A stretch of DNA of 64,000 nt from an uncultured Sphingomonadaceae bacterium (GCA_937995515.1 CALKJZ010000027.1:1-64000), one strand, 5' to 3'; counted from the first letter of the stretch, positions 45,338 to 54,413 are shown. Made by a program: numbers and translations. The notes: generated by a model from the letters alone, not told the origin.

Positions 45338-45365
45338 TTGACCAGTGCGGCAGGCAGGGCCTAGG
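45338..45365 (+). promoter_or_regulatory. Candidate promoter of leuC
   Basis: TTGACC (45338-45343) and CCTAGG (45360-45365) are 16 bp apart. The -10 box ends ten bases before the leuC ATG, so the mRNA would have almost no leader. The CTAGG-type -10 recurs before several other genes here. Confidence 0.5.
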
Positions 45366-45375
45366 CCGCCGCCCC

Positions 45376-46791
45376 ATGACCGGCCAGCCGCAGACCCTCT
45401 ACGACAAGATCTGGGCGGAACATGCCGTGGCGTCCCGCGACGACGGCATGACGCTGCTGTTCATCGACCGGCATCTCATCCACGAGGTCACGACCCCGCA
45501 GGCCTTTGCCGGACTGAGAGCCGCCCGGCGCCGGGTGCGGCGGCCCGATCTGACGCTCGCGGTGCCCGACCACAATGTGCCCACCACCGAGCGGACCGGC
45601 CCGATCGACGACCCGGAATCGGCCGCCCAGGTCGCGCTCCTCGAGGCGAACTGCCGGGCCTTCGGGATCGAGCATATCGCCATCGATGCGCCCGAACAGG
45701 GGATCGTGCACGTGATCGGCCCGGAGCAGGGCTTCACCCTGCCCGGCCTCACCATCGTGTGCGGCGACAGCCACACCGCAACCCACGGCGCCTTCGGCGC
45801 GCTTGCCTTCGGCATCGGCACCTCGGAGGTCGAGCATGTCCTCGCCACCCAGACGCTGCTGCTGCGCAAGTCGGCCAACATGGCCGTGACCGTGACCGGC
45901 AGCCTCGGCCACGGGGTGACGGCCAAGGATGTGGCGCTTGCCATTGTCGGCGCAATCGGTGCAGCCGGCGGCACCGGGCATGTGATCGAATATCGCGGCG
46001 CGGTGATCGAGGCGCTCTCGATGGAAGCGCGCATGACGGTGGCCAACATGGCGATCGAGGCCGGCGCGCGCGCCGGGCTGATGGCACCCGACGAGACCAC
46101 CTTCGCCTATGTGAAGGGCCGTCCGCGGGCGCCCTCCGGGGCGATGTGGGAGAAGGCGCTTGCCCACTGGCGGACGCTGCGCACCGACCCGGGCGCCCGC
46201 TTCGACCGCGAGGTGACAATCGACGGCAGCGCGATTGCCCCGCTTGTCACCTGGGGCACCTCGCCCGAACAGGTGGCGCCCATCACCGGCACCGTTCCCG
46301 ACCCGGCCGATTTCGAGGACCCGGGCCGTCGCGCGGCCGCCGAGCGCGCGCTCGCCTACATGGGGCTGAGACCGGGGACCCGGCTGGAGGAGGTGCCCAT
46401 CAGCCACGTGTTCATCGGCTCGTGCACCAACAGCCGCATCGAGGACCTGCGCGCAGCCGCCGCCGTGGTGAAGGGCCGGCGCGTCGCCGGCACCATCGTC
46501 CAGGCCCTCGTCGTGCCGGGCTCCGGCCTCGTCAAGCGCGCGGCCGAGGCCGAGGGGCTCGACCGCATCTTCATCGAGGCCGGGTTCGAGTGGCGCGAGC
46601 CGGGATGCTCCATGTGCCTTGGGATGAACCCCGACAAGGTGCCCCCCGGGGGCCGCTGCGCCTCCACGTCCAACCGCAACTTTGTCGGCCGCCAGGGCCC
46701 GGGCGCGCGCACCCACCTGCTCTCGCCCGCCATGGCCGCGGCCGCAGCACTCGCCGGCCGGCTTGCCGACGTTCGCCAGTTCGCACCGTGA
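45376..46791 (+). CDS. leuC: 3-isopropylmalate dehydratase large subunit
   Basis: LeuC isomerises isopropylmalate in leucine synthesis and carries a [4Fe-4S] cluster. The cluster cysteines are in [12 protein letters not shown] and [28 protein letters not shown] and [14 protein letters not shown] are typical aconitase-family motifs. At 471 residues it is the standard size. The small subunit gene leuD, usually adjacent, is not present. An ABC ATPase start shares a base with its stop instead. Confidence 0.96.
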   Translation: MTGQPQTLYDKIWAEHAVASRDDGMTLLFIDRHLIHEVTTPQAFAGLRAARRRVRRPDLTLAVPDHNVPTTERTGPIDDPESAAQVALLEANCRAFGIEHIAIDAPEQGIVHVIGPEQGFTLPGLTIVCGDSHTATHGAFGALAFGIGTSEVEHVLATQTLLLRKSANMAVTVTGSLGHGVTAKDVALAIVGAIGAAGGTGHVIEYRGAVIEALSMEARMTVANMAIEAGARAGLMAPDETTFAYVKGRPRAPSGAMWEKALAHWRTLRTDPGARFDREVTIDGSAIAPLVTWGTSPEQVAPITGTVPDPADFEDPGRRAAAERALAYMGLRPGTRLEEVPISHVFIGSCTNSRIEDLRAAAAVVKGRRVAGTIVQALVVPGSGLVKRAAEAEGLDRIFIEAGFEWREPGCSMCLGMNPDKVPPGGRCASTSNRNFVGRQGPGARTHLLSPAMAAAAALAGRLADVRQFAP

Positions 46792-47723
46792 TGACGGGGA
46801 ATGCGGCCATCCAGATCGAGGGTCTGCGCAAGGTCTACGCCGGGGGCAAGAGGGCGCTCGACGGCGTCTCGCTGTGCGTGCCGCGCGGCAGCCTGTTCGG
46901 GCTCCTCGGCCCCAACGGGGCCGGCAAGTCGACCCTGATCAACATCCTTGCCGGCCTCGTGCGCAAGACCTCGGGCACCGCCGAGGTGTGGGGCTTCGAC
47001 ATCGACCGCCACCCGCGCAACGCCAGGGCGTCCCTCGGGGTGGTGCCGCAGGAGCTTCTGTTCGACGCCTTCTTCACCCCCTTCGAGACACTGGAACTGC
47101 AGGCCGGGCTGTTCGGCGTGCCGCCCCGCCGGCGGCGGACGATGGAGCTGCTCCGGGCCGTCCGCCTCGATGACAGGGCGCATGCCTATGCCCGCACGCT
47201 CTCCGGCGGCATGAAGCGGCGGCTGCTGATTGCCAAGGCGCTCGTGCACCGCCCGCCCATCGTGATCCTCGACGAACCGACCGCCGGCGTCGACATCGAA
47301 CTGCGGCAGATGCTGTGGGCCTATGTGCGCGAGCTGCACGCCGGCGGCACCACGGTCGTGCTCACCACCCACTATCTCGAGGAAGCCGAGGAGCTCTGCG
47401 ACCGCATCGCGATCGTGAACCATGGCAGGGTGGTGATCGACACCGACACGCCCACCCTTCTTGCCAGCGCGCGCGAGAAGCGGGTGGACGTGGTGGTGGA
47501 CCGGGATCTCGCCGAGGCCCCCGCGCTTCCCGGCGCCCACCGGGTCGACCTGCTCGCCCCGCGCAGGCTCGCCATCACCTACGACAAGGTGGAAACCGAG
47601 GCCGGGGCGCTGCTTGCCACGCTCTCGGGCCGGGGCCTTGGCATCGTGGACGTGACCACGCGGGAGGCCGATCTCGAGGACGTGTTCCTCGCGCTGACCG
47701 CGCGCCCGGCCGATGCGGCATGA
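46791..47723 (+). CDS. ABC transporter ATP-binding protein (orphan)
   Basis: The 310-residue ATPase has Walker A (GPNGAGKST), signature LSGGMKRRLLIAKAL, Walker B (VILDEPTAGVD) and H-loop TTHYLEEAEELCD. It has a C-terminal extension, as in ABC-2-type exporters. Normally the membrane permease gene follows, but nadB starts in a four-base overlap with its stop. The partner permease must be elsewhere. A GTG three bases before the ATG at 46791 is another possible start. Confidence 0.93.
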   Translation: MTGNAAIQIEGLRKVYAGGKRALDGVSLCVPRGSLFGLLGPNGAGKSTLINILAGLVRKTSGTAEVWGFDIDRHPRNARASLGVVPQELLFDAFFTPFETLELQAGLFGVPPRRRRTMELLRAVRLDDRAHAYARTLSGGMKRRLLIAKALVHRPPIVILDEPTAGVDIELRQMLWAYVRELHAGGTTVVLTTHYLEEAEELCDRIAIVNHGRVVIDTDTPTLLASAREKRVDVVVDRDLAEAPALPGAHRVDLLAPRRLAITYDKVETEAGALLATLSGRGLGIVDVTTREADLEDVFLALTARPADAA

Positions 47724-49324
47724 GCGGGGAGCCGATTACCACCGACGTGCTCGTCGTTGGCTCGGGCGCGGCCGGGCTCACGGCCGCGCTCAACCTCTCG
47801 ACAGGCTGCGACGTGCTCGTCGTCTGCAAGGGCGGGATCACCGACACCTCGACCGCCTGGGCACAGGGCGGCATCGCCGCCGTGCTCGACGAGGGCGACA
47901 CCTTCGAGGCCCACATCGAGGACACGATGATCGCCGGCGCCGGGCTGAACGACCGGCGCACGGTGGAGGCGGTGGTGGAGCGGGCGCCCGCGGCGATCGA
48001 GCGGCTGGCGGCGCTGGGCGTGCCCTTCACCCCCGGCGAGACCGTCTCGGAGCGGTTCCATCTCACGCGCGAGGGCGGCCATACAGCGCGCCGCATCGTG
48101 CATGTGGACGACGCGACCGGCTGGGCGGTGCAGAAGGCTCTGACGGATGCCGCACTTGCCAACCCGCGCATCCGCTTCCTGCCCGGGCATGTCGCAGTCG
48201 ACCTCGTAACCGAACGCCACACCGTCCACCACGGCTTTGCCGAGCGGCGCTGCCATGGCCTTTATGCCTATGACAGGAAGGCCGGCCGGGTGCGGCGCAT
48301 CCTTGCGCGCGCCACCGTGCTGGCAACCGGCGGCGCCTCGCGCGTCTACCGCTTCACCACCAACCCCGACGGTGCCACGGGCGACGGGATTGCCATGGCC
48401 TGGCGCGCCGGTTGCCGCGTTTCCAACATGGAGTTCAACCAGTTCCACCCCACCTGCCTCTATCACACCAGGGTGAGGAACTTCCTCATCACCGAGGCGA
48501 TGCGCGGCGAGGGCGGGGTGCTGCGCCTGCCCGACGGCACCGCCTTCATGGAGGGCCACGACCCGCGCGCCGACCTTGCCCCGCGCGACATTGTGGCGCG
48601 CGCGATCGATGCGGAAATGAAGCGCGCCGGCCTGCCGCACGTGTTCCTCGACATGACCCACAAGGGCGCGGCCTTCATCGAGGAGCATTTCCCGACCATC
48701 CACCGCCGGCTGCTCGAACTGGGCATCGACGCCACGAAGGAGCCCATCCCCGTGGTGCCGGCGGCGCACTACACCTGCGGCGGGGTGCTGGTGGACCTTC
48801 ACGGCCGCACCGATCTCGCCGGCCTCTACGCCATTGGCGAGGTGTCGCAGTCCGGGCTGCACGGGGCCAACCGGATGGCCTCCAACTCGCTCCTTGAATG
48901 TTTCGTGTTCGGGGCAAGCGCCGCCGACGACATCCTGGCACGGCTCGGCGACATGCCCCCGCCGCCAGAGGCCCGGCCGTGGGACGAAAGCCGCGTCACC
49001 GACTCGGACGAGGAAGTGGTGGTGGCCCACAACTGGGAAGAGCTGCGCCGCTTCATGTGGGACTATGTGGGAATCGTCCGCACCGACCGCAGGCTGGAGC
49101 GGGCCGCGCACCGGGTGGCGCTGCTGCGGCAGGAGATTGCCGAATACTACGGGAACTTCCGCGTCACCCCCGACCTGCTCGAGCTGCGCAACCTCGTGGA
49201 AGTGGCCGATCTCATCGTGCGCTCGGCCCGCGAGCGCAAGGAAAGCCGCGGGCTGCACTACACCACCGACTATCCCGAGCTCCGCGACCCGCCGCGCGAC
49301 ACGATCATGTACCCCTCGTCCTAG
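47720..49324 (+). CDS. nadB: L-aspartate oxidase
   Basis: NadB oxidises aspartate to iminoaspartate, the first step of de novo NAD synthesis. The FAD-binding loop VLVVGSGAAGLTAAL, QGGIAAVLDEGDTFEAHIEDT, NMEFNQFHPTCLY, MRGEGGVLRLPDG and the C-terminal GLHGANRMASNSLLECFVFG are family signatures. At 534 residues it is of normal size. No nadA or nadC follows. It ends at 49324, just before a short intergenic region with a palindrome. Confidence 0.95.
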   Translation: MSGEPITTDVLVVGSGAAGLTAALNLSTGCDVLVVCKGGITDTSTAWAQGGIAAVLDEGDTFEAHIEDTMIAGAGLNDRRTVEAVVERAPAAIERLAALGVPFTPGETVSERFHLTREGGHTARRIVHVDDATGWAVQKALTDAALANPRIRFLPGHVAVDLVTERHTVHHGFAERRCHGLYAYDRKAGRVRRILARATVLATGGASRVYRFTTNPDGATGDGIAMAWRAGCRVSNMEFNQFHPTCLYHTRVRNFLITEAMRGEGGVLRLPDGTAFMEGHDPRADLAPRDIVARAIDAEMKRAGLPHVFLDMTHKGAAFIEEHFPTIHRRLLELGIDATKEPIPVVPAAHYTCGGVLVDLHGRTDLAGLYAIGEVSQSGLHGANRMASNSLLECFVFGASAADDILARLGDMPPPPEARPWDESRVTDSDEEVVVAHNWEELRRFMWDYVGIVRTDRRLERAAHRVALLRQEIAEYYGNFRVTPDLLELRNLVEVADLIVRSARERKESRGLHYTTDYPELRDPPRDTIMYPSS

Positions 49325-49362
49325 CCGTGTTGCCCCCATGCCCCGGCCCCTCTTGACCGCGA

Positions 49363-49377
49363 TGTGATAATATCACA
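49363..49377. promoter_or_regulatory. 15-bp AT-rich palindrome before the MerC-like gene
   Basis: TGTGATA-A-TATCACA is a perfect palindrome ending 33 bases before the MerC-like start. AT-rich palindromes of this size are typical of Fur/Zur-family operators and stand out in this very GC-rich DNA. Zinc control is a hypothesis; no regulator gene is adjacent. Confidence 0.55.
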
Positions 49378-49410
49378 AAGCCGCGCCGGCAGGCGGTGCG
49401 GAGAACCCTC

Positions 49411-49812
49411 ATGGCAACAGATGCGCAGTCGGGCGGCAGGAGCGGGGCGTTCTCTCTCGATGCGGCGGGTGCGGCCCTCTCGAGCCTGTGCCTTGTCCAC
49501 TGCCTTGCCCTGCCGCTGCTTGCGCTAGCCCTTCCGACCGCCCTTGGCGCGGCCACGCACCATCACGGCGATGATCTTCTGCTGCATCTCCTCCTCATCG
49601 GCGCGGCCCTGCCGGTCTCGCTCCTCGCGTTCCGGCGCGGCCTGCGGCGGCACGGGCATGCCCTGCCGCTCGCCCTCGGGGGCACCGGTTTTGCGCTGAT
49701 GCTGGCAGGCGCCCTTGTCCATGGCGCGGCCGTGCAGGTCCTTACCGTGGCCGGCGGCCTGATGGTGGCCGGGGGGCACCTCCTCAACTGGCGCGCGCGG
49801 CCGGCGGCCTGA
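49411..49812 (+). CDS. MerC domain membrane protein
   Basis: The 133-residue protein has four membrane helices. The first contains SLCLVHCLALPLL, the metal-contacting cysteine pair of MerC-type transporters, and THHHGDD follows in a loop, another possible metal site. MerC moves mercury, but chromosomal MerC-domain proteins probably handle other metals. GGAGAA precedes the ATG at 49411; a GTG at 49396 is less likely. A palindromic operator candidate lies upstream. Confidence 0.85.
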   Translation: MATDAQSGGRSGAFSLDAAGAALSSLCLVHCLALPLLALALPTALGAATHHHGDDLLLHLLLIGAALPVSLLAFRRGLRRHGHALPLALGGTGFALMLAGALVHGAAVQVLTVAGGLMVAGGHLLNWRARPAA

Positions 49813-49887
49813 GGCCAGTTCGCCCGCGCCCGGCGGCAGGGCCCCTTCAGGCCTCAGGTCCGGGCGGCCGGCGCCGTTCATGGGGCC

Positions 49888-50556
49888 ATGTCCGTTTCCT
49901 GGCCACGGCAGGCGGTTGCAGCGGCCGGTGCGGGCGAAGAGGCCCTCACCCCCGTGTTTGAGATGGTGCTGCCGGGCGGCCGGGCCGAGGTGCAGCTGCG
50001 CCTGTCGCCCTACCCCAACGGCAGCCTTGCACTCGAGCTGCGCGACGGCGAGGGGCGGCCCTTCGACTGGCCCACCCTGCCCTGCTGCCCGACAACGCTG
50101 GCCGGCCTCATCCCCGAGTCGCTCGCCGGTGCGGCGGTTGTCGCGATCAAGCCCTCCTCGCTGCGCAACGGCATGGCGCAGGCACTCATCGATGCGGGCC
50201 TTCTGACCGATCTCGGCCTCGAGATGCCGGTCGACCGCCACTGGGTGCGGCTGATGCAGGTCGACTTCGCGCGCGCAAGGGAGCTGGCAGGTCAGATGCC
50301 GAGCGCCACGCCCGACCCGGCGCCACACCGGCTGAAGGCCATTGCCGTGCCCCCCGGCTGGGCCGACACCGCCCGGCGGATCCAGCAGGTGTTCCTGCGC
50401 CACGGCAAACGGGTGGCGGAAGACGAGGCGATGCTGGCCTGGGCGCTCAGAAGCCGCGCGATCAGCCCATTGCCAAAGCCGCTTCCCCCCTCGTCGCGCA
50501 CGATCCACGAGCTTCTGGCACCGTTCTTCGAAGAGGGTGGCGATCCGCCCGCGTGA
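49888..50556 (+). CDS. Hypothetical protein, unknown family
   Basis: The 222-residue protein is soluble, with no signal peptide. It has alternating beta-strand-like segments (FEMVLPGGRAEVQLRLSP) and a C-terminal helical part (RRIQQVFLRHGKRVAEDEAM). I do not recognise a domain. Codon use and composition match the neighbours, so the gene looks real. It ends 42 bp before serS on the same strand and may be co-transcribed. Confidence 0.55.
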   Translation: MSVSWPRQAVAAAGAGEEALTPVFEMVLPGGRAEVQLRLSPYPNGSLALELRDGEGRPFDWPTLPCCPTTLAGLIPESLAGAAVVAIKPSSLRNGMAQALIDAGLLTDLGLEMPVDRHWVRLMQVDFARARELAGQMPSATPDPAPHRLKAIAVPPGWADTARRIQQVFLRHGKRVAEDEAMLAWALRSRAISPLPKPLPPSSRTIHELLAPFFEEGGDPPA

Positions 50557-50598
50557 GCCGGCCTTGCCCAGCCGGTCGGCCTCCGGCATGGGGCCGAC

Positions 50599-51867
50599 AT
50601 GCACGATCTGAAGGCCCTCCGCGCGGACCCGGCCGGGTTCGACCGGGCACTCCTGCGCCGTGGCGTCGAGGCCGCCTCGGCCGCCGTGCTTGCGGCAGAC
50701 GCGCGGCTGCGCGAGGCCCGCACGGCGCTCGAGGCCGATCTTGCGCGGCGCAACGAGGCCTCCCGCGGGATCGGCGCGGCCATGACGCGCGCGGACCTGG
50801 AGGCGGCCGAGGCGCTGAAGGCCGAGGTGGCCGCCCTCAAGGCGCGCATCGCCGCCGCCGAGGAGTCTGTGCGCCAGGCCACTGCCGAGACGGAGCAGCT
50901 GCTCGCGGCCCTGCCCAATCTTCCGGCCGACGACGTGCCCGACGGCGCCGACGAAACCGGCAATGTGGAGCTGGGCCGCGAGGGCGAGACCCCGCGCCTT
51001 GGCGCCCAGCATGATGTGCTGGCCGCGCGCCTCGGGCTCGATGCGGAGGCAGCCGCGCGCGTTGCCGGCAGCCGCTTTGCCGTGCTCAAGGGCCCCGTTG
51101 CCCGGCTCCACCGCGCGCTGGGCCAGTTCATGCTCGACCGGCACGTGGCCCACGGCTGGCAGGAGGTGAACCCGCCGCTCCTCGTGCGGGAAGAGGCAAT
51201 GTTCGGCACGGCGCAGCTGCCGAAGTTCCGCGACGACCAGTTCGAGACGGTGGACGGGCGATGGCTGATCCCGACCGCCGAGGTAAGCCTCACCAACCTC
51301 GTGCGCGGGCAGGTCTGCGCGGCCGAGGCGCTGCCGCTGCGACTCGTGGCGCTCACGCCCTGCTTCCGCAGGGAAGCCGGTGCCGCCGGCCGCGACACGC
51401 GCGGCCTCATCCGCCAGCACCAGTTCGAGAAGGTGGAGCTGGTGACAATCTGCACGCCGGAACAGGCGCACGCCGAGCATGCGCACATGCTCGCAGCCGC
51501 CGAGGATGTGCTCCGGGCGCTCGGCCTCAGCTTCCGCCGCATGCTGCTGTGCGCGGGCGACATGGGCTTTGCCGCGCGCAAGACCTTCGATCTCGAAGTC
51601 TGGCTTGCCGGCGCGGGAACGTTCCGCGAGATCTCGTCCGTCTCCTGGTGTGGCGAATTCCAGGCCCGGCGGATGGATGCCCGCTTCCGCGTGGCCGGCG
51701 AGAAGGGGACCCGTTTTGTCCACACGCTGAACGGCTCGGGCGTGGCCGTGGGCCGGGCGCTCGTCGCCGTCCTCGAGATGCACCAGCTGCCCGACGGCAG
51801 CGTCATCATCCCCGAACCCCTGCGGCCCTATATGGCCGGCACCGACCGCCTGACCCCGGAGCCCTGA
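50599..51867 (+). CDS. serS: Seryl-tRNA synthetase
   Basis: This class II synthetase charges tRNA-Ser. An N-terminal coiled-coil arm (residues about 30-100) precedes the catalytic domain, with motif 2 around TPCFRREAGAAGRDTRGLIR and motif 3 near the C-terminus in GSGVAVGRALVAVLE. VSWCGEFQARRMDARF is a family signature. At 422 residues it is of normal size. Its stop shares one base with the surE start (TGATG). Confidence 0.97.
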   Translation: MHDLKALRADPAGFDRALLRRGVEAASAAVLAADARLREARTALEADLARRNEASRGIGAAMTRADLEAAEALKAEVAALKARIAAAEESVRQATAETEQLLAALPNLPADDVPDGADETGNVELGREGETPRLGAQHDVLAARLGLDAEAAARVAGSRFAVLKGPVARLHRALGQFMLDRHVAHGWQEVNPPLLVREEAMFGTAQLPKFRDDQFETVDGRWLIPTAEVSLTNLVRGQVCAAEALPLRLVALTPCFRREAGAAGRDTRGLIRQHQFEKVELVTICTPEQAHAEHAHMLAAAEDVLRALGLSFRRMLLCAGDMGFAARKTFDLEVWLAGAGTFREISSVSWCGEFQARRMDARFRVAGEKGTRFVHTLNGSGVAVGRALVAVLEMHQLPDGSVIIPEPLRPYMAGTDRLTPEP

Positions 51868-52634
51868 TGCGGATTCTTCTTACCAACGACGACGGCATCT
51901 TCGCGCCCGGCTTTGCGGCGCTCGAGCGGATCGCCCACCAGATCTCGGATGATCTCTGGTTCGTCGCGCCCGCCGAGGAACAGTCGGGCGCTGGCCATTC
52001 GCTGACGCTGACCCGGCCGCTGCGGGTGCGCGAGCTGGGTCCGCGGCGGTTCGCGGTCGCCGGCACGCCGACCGATGCGGTCATGATGGCGCTTGGCCAT
52101 CTGATGAACGGCGACCGGCCCGATCTCATCCTCTCGGGCGTGAACCGCGGCCCCAACCTCGCCGAGGATGTGACCTATTCGGGGACCGTCTCGGCAGCGA
52201 TGGAAGGAACGCTGGCCGGCGTGCGCTCGATCGCGCTCTCGCAGGCAATGGCCGATTACAGCCACGGCAAGGAAAGCTTCGCCGCCGCCGAGGCGATGGG
52301 CGCGGAGATCATCCGCCGGGTTGCCGCCTCGGACTGGGGCGGCGACGGCGTGCTCCTCAACATCAACTTCCCGGCGCGGGCCGAACCGCTTGGCGTGCGG
52401 GTGACGACACAGGGCTTCCGCGACTATGGCCATATCCGCATCGACGCGCGGATCGACCCGCGAGGCTTTCCCTACTACTGGTTCGGCTATGGGCGCGAGG
52501 TGGAAACGCCCGGCCACCGCACCGATCTCGAGGCCGTGCGTGAGGGCTATGTCTCTGTCACGCCCATGCACCTCGACCTCACCCACCACCAGACGCTTCC
52601 CGCGCTCGAGCGGGCGCTGCACCCCGGCGGCTGA
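51867..52634 (+). CDS. surE: 5'/3'-nucleotidase SurE
   Basis: SurE is a metal-dependent nucleotidase induced by stress or stationary phase. RILLTNDDGIFAPG holds the first aspartates. VAPAEEQSGAGHSLT, LILSGVNRGPNLAEDVTYSGTVSAAMEG and the final segment with TDLEAVREGYVSVTPMHLDL are diagnostic. The length (255) is normal. Order serS-surE followed by a LysM/M23 gene is common in this bacterial class; here a PEP-CTERM gene is inserted between them. Confidence 0.96.
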   Translation: MRILLTNDDGIFAPGFAALERIAHQISDDLWFVAPAEEQSGAGHSLTLTRPLRVRELGPRRFAVAGTPTDAVMMALGHLMNGDRPDLILSGVNRGPNLAEDVTYSGTVSAAMEGTLAGVRSIALSQAMADYSHGKESFAAAEAMGAEIIRRVAASDWGGDGVLLNINFPARAEPLGVRVTTQGFRDYGHIRIDARIDPRGFPYYWFGYGREVETPGHRTDLEAVREGYVSVTPMHLDLTHHQTLPALERALHPGG

Positions 52635-52716
52635 GAGGCGCCCGCCGCCTTCGGGCCTGCAACCGGAAAGGGGGGGCGCCGCCGCGCGGCAGGCCCCTCG
52701 CGCGGCCGCTCGCACC

Positions 52717-53297
52717 TCAGGCAGCCGCCATTGCTGCCTTGCGGCGGCCGCGGAGCGATGCGCCCACAAGCCCGAAGCCGGCGATCAGCATCGCCCAGGT
52801 GGCCGGCTCGGGGACCGCCCGGGCGAACCCGGGCGGATCGATGACCGGCGGCAAAGGGGCGGGCGGAGACGAGGCCACGGCCCCGTCATCATGAGGGGTT
52901 CGCCACGCATAGCTTGTCTCAAGGGTCGTCGTGTCAAAGGTGATGACACCCTGCCAGACACGGCCGACATGATATCTGCCGCCGTCACAGGCATGGCAGC
53001 CATCGGAAACGATGCTCACCCCGTCCCGGCGAAATCGCCACTCCATGGCGCAGCCCAGCGCGCCGTTGAACCGGTCCATGAGGAGAGAGTTGGGGCCCGG
53101 CGCAACGGAGGGGCTGGGATCGATGGACCGGCCCCTTCGCGGTTGGCCGACCGCGGCAAGGGGGGTCCCTCGTGCGAAACGTTGAAGATGCGCACGTCCA
53201 TGTGGTCGTCGATCTGGTTGAGCTTGAGACCATCATTCGTGGCGCAGACTGGGCTTGCAATCATCGAGACGGCAACAACAGTGAAACTGGCTTTCAT
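52717..53297 (-). pseudogene. PEP-CTERM protein gene with a frameshift at a G6/C6 run
   Basis: The start at 53297 has a perfect AAGGAG seven bases upstream and encodes a signal peptide (MKASFTVVAVSMIASPVCA). The end at 52717 encodes a PEP-CTERM sorting signal (VPEPATWAMLIAGFGLVGA then basic RGRRKAA). The two parts are in different frames. One extra base in the run of six C (minus strand) at 53160-53165 would join them into one protein of about 190 residues. As read, the first frame runs on only to 53016. This may be a real mutation, a phase-variable tract or a sequencing error. No exosortase gene is nearby. Confidence 0.7.
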
Positions 53298-53458
53298 TGT
53301 CGTGCTCCTTTGGATTCTGACGCACAACAGACAGGCATGGACTTTTCTGTTTAGAAAGTTTTTCACGCCATGACACATTGCCCCGGCCGGATTGCCCTGG
53401 CCCGAGGGTTCCTGACACGGGATCGGCGCGCAACGGCATCCGTCGCGGTTGATCCTTG

Positions 53459-53490
53459 CCGGTTCAAACGCGATCGAACTTGCTCTAGGC
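53459..53490 (+). promoter_or_regulatory. Promoter-like element before the LysM/M23 gene
   Basis: CCGGTTCA, ten bases, AACTTGCTCTAGGC, then eight bases to the GTG start. This is almost the same layout as the element before the CoA-transferase gene. GGTTCA and TCTAGG are separated by 17 bp. It supports the GTG at 53499 as the true start. Confidence 0.5.
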
Positions 53491-53498
53491 GATCCCGC

Positions 53499-54413
53499 GT
53501 GCGTGTCTGTGCCCGGCCTGCCCCGCTCCTTGCACTTCTGGTGGTCGCCTGCGCCGCGCCGCCCCCGCCGCGCCCGGGCGCCAAGCCGCCGGCGCAGCCC
53601 GCAGCCGAGGTGCCACCCCTGCCGAAGCCGGCGCCGCCGCGCTGGCAGCCGGCGCCCGTCGCGGCCGACGGCCGCGCCGTTCCGGGCGGGCGCGAGCATC
53701 TGGTGCGCGCCGGCCACACCGGGCTTGCCATTGCGCGCGCCTATGGCGTGCCCTGGCGGCGGATCGCCGAGGCGAACGGGATCGATCCGGAATCGGTTCT
53801 GCGCGTTGGCCAGCGGCTGTTCATTCCGACCGAGGCGGCGGCGCGCGCTGCGGCCCTGCCGGGCCGGCCGCCACCCAGCCCGGAGGAGCTGGCCGCTGGC
53901 TTCCGGCTCGATATCGACGATCTGGTGGCCGGCGCCGGGGAAGCAGTGGTGCAGGCGCCGCCGCCCGCGCGCCCTGCAGCCCCGCCCGCCGCGGCAGCGC
54001 CCGCCCCGCCGGCGCCGGCCGAGGCAGCGGTGCCGCGCCTCGCCTGGCCCGTCGATGGCCGGGTGATCCTCTCCGGCTTCGGTCCCAAGGGCGGCGGCCG
54101 GGTGAACGACGGGATCAACATCAAGGCGCTGCGCGGGGCGCCCGTGCGCGCGGCTGCCGATGGCCAGGTGGTCTATGTGGGGGATGCCATCGCAGGGCTC
54201 GGCAATCTGGTGATCCTGCGCCACGGGCAGGGGGTGGCCACCGTCTACGGCCATCTCGAGGCCCCGCTCGTCGCGCGTGGCGAAAGGGTGAGCCGCGGCA
54301 CGCCGATCGGCCGGGCGGGTGCCACGGGCCATGTGACGGAGCCGCAGCTCCTCTTCCAGCTGCGGCTCGGCCAGCGGCCGGTCGACCCGCTGCCCTATCT
54401 GCGGCGCGGCTGA
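53499..54413 (+). CDS. LysM/M23-like lipoprotein, catalytically degenerate (NlpD-like)
   Basis: From the GTG at 53499 the protein has a lipoprotein signal (PLLALLVVAC), a Pro/Ala-rich stretch, a LysM module (EHLVRAGHTGLAIARAYGVP to VLRVGQRLFIP), a second linker and an M23 peptidase-like domain. The zinc ligands are altered: the HxxxD position reads VNDGINI, and the usual final HxH reads LLFQLR, although YGHL is kept. Like NlpD and EnvC it probably activates amidases at the septum and does not cut peptidoglycan itself. The start is supported by the promoter element directly upstream. Confidence 0.85.
   Translation: MRVCARPAPLLALLVVACAAPPPPRPGAKPPAQPAAEVPPLPKPAPPRWQPAPVAADGRAVPGGREHLVRAGHTGLAIARAYGVPWRRIAEANGIDPESVLRVGQRLFIPTEAAARAAALPGRPPPSPEELAAGFRLDIDDLVAGAGEAVVQAPPPARPAAPPAAAAPAPPAPAEAAVPRLAWPVDGRVILSGFGPKGGGRVNDGINIKALRGAPVRAAADGQVVYVGDAIAGLGNLVILRHGQGVATVYGHLEAPLVARGERVSRGTPIGRAGATGHVTEPQLLFQLRLGQRPVDPLPYLRRG

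Noticed and set aside
53370-53498. An N-terminal extension of the LysM/M23 gene from the ATG at 53370
   Set aside because: It would put 43 Arg-rich residues before the lipoprotein signal and would cover the promoter-like element; the GTG at 53499 fits better.
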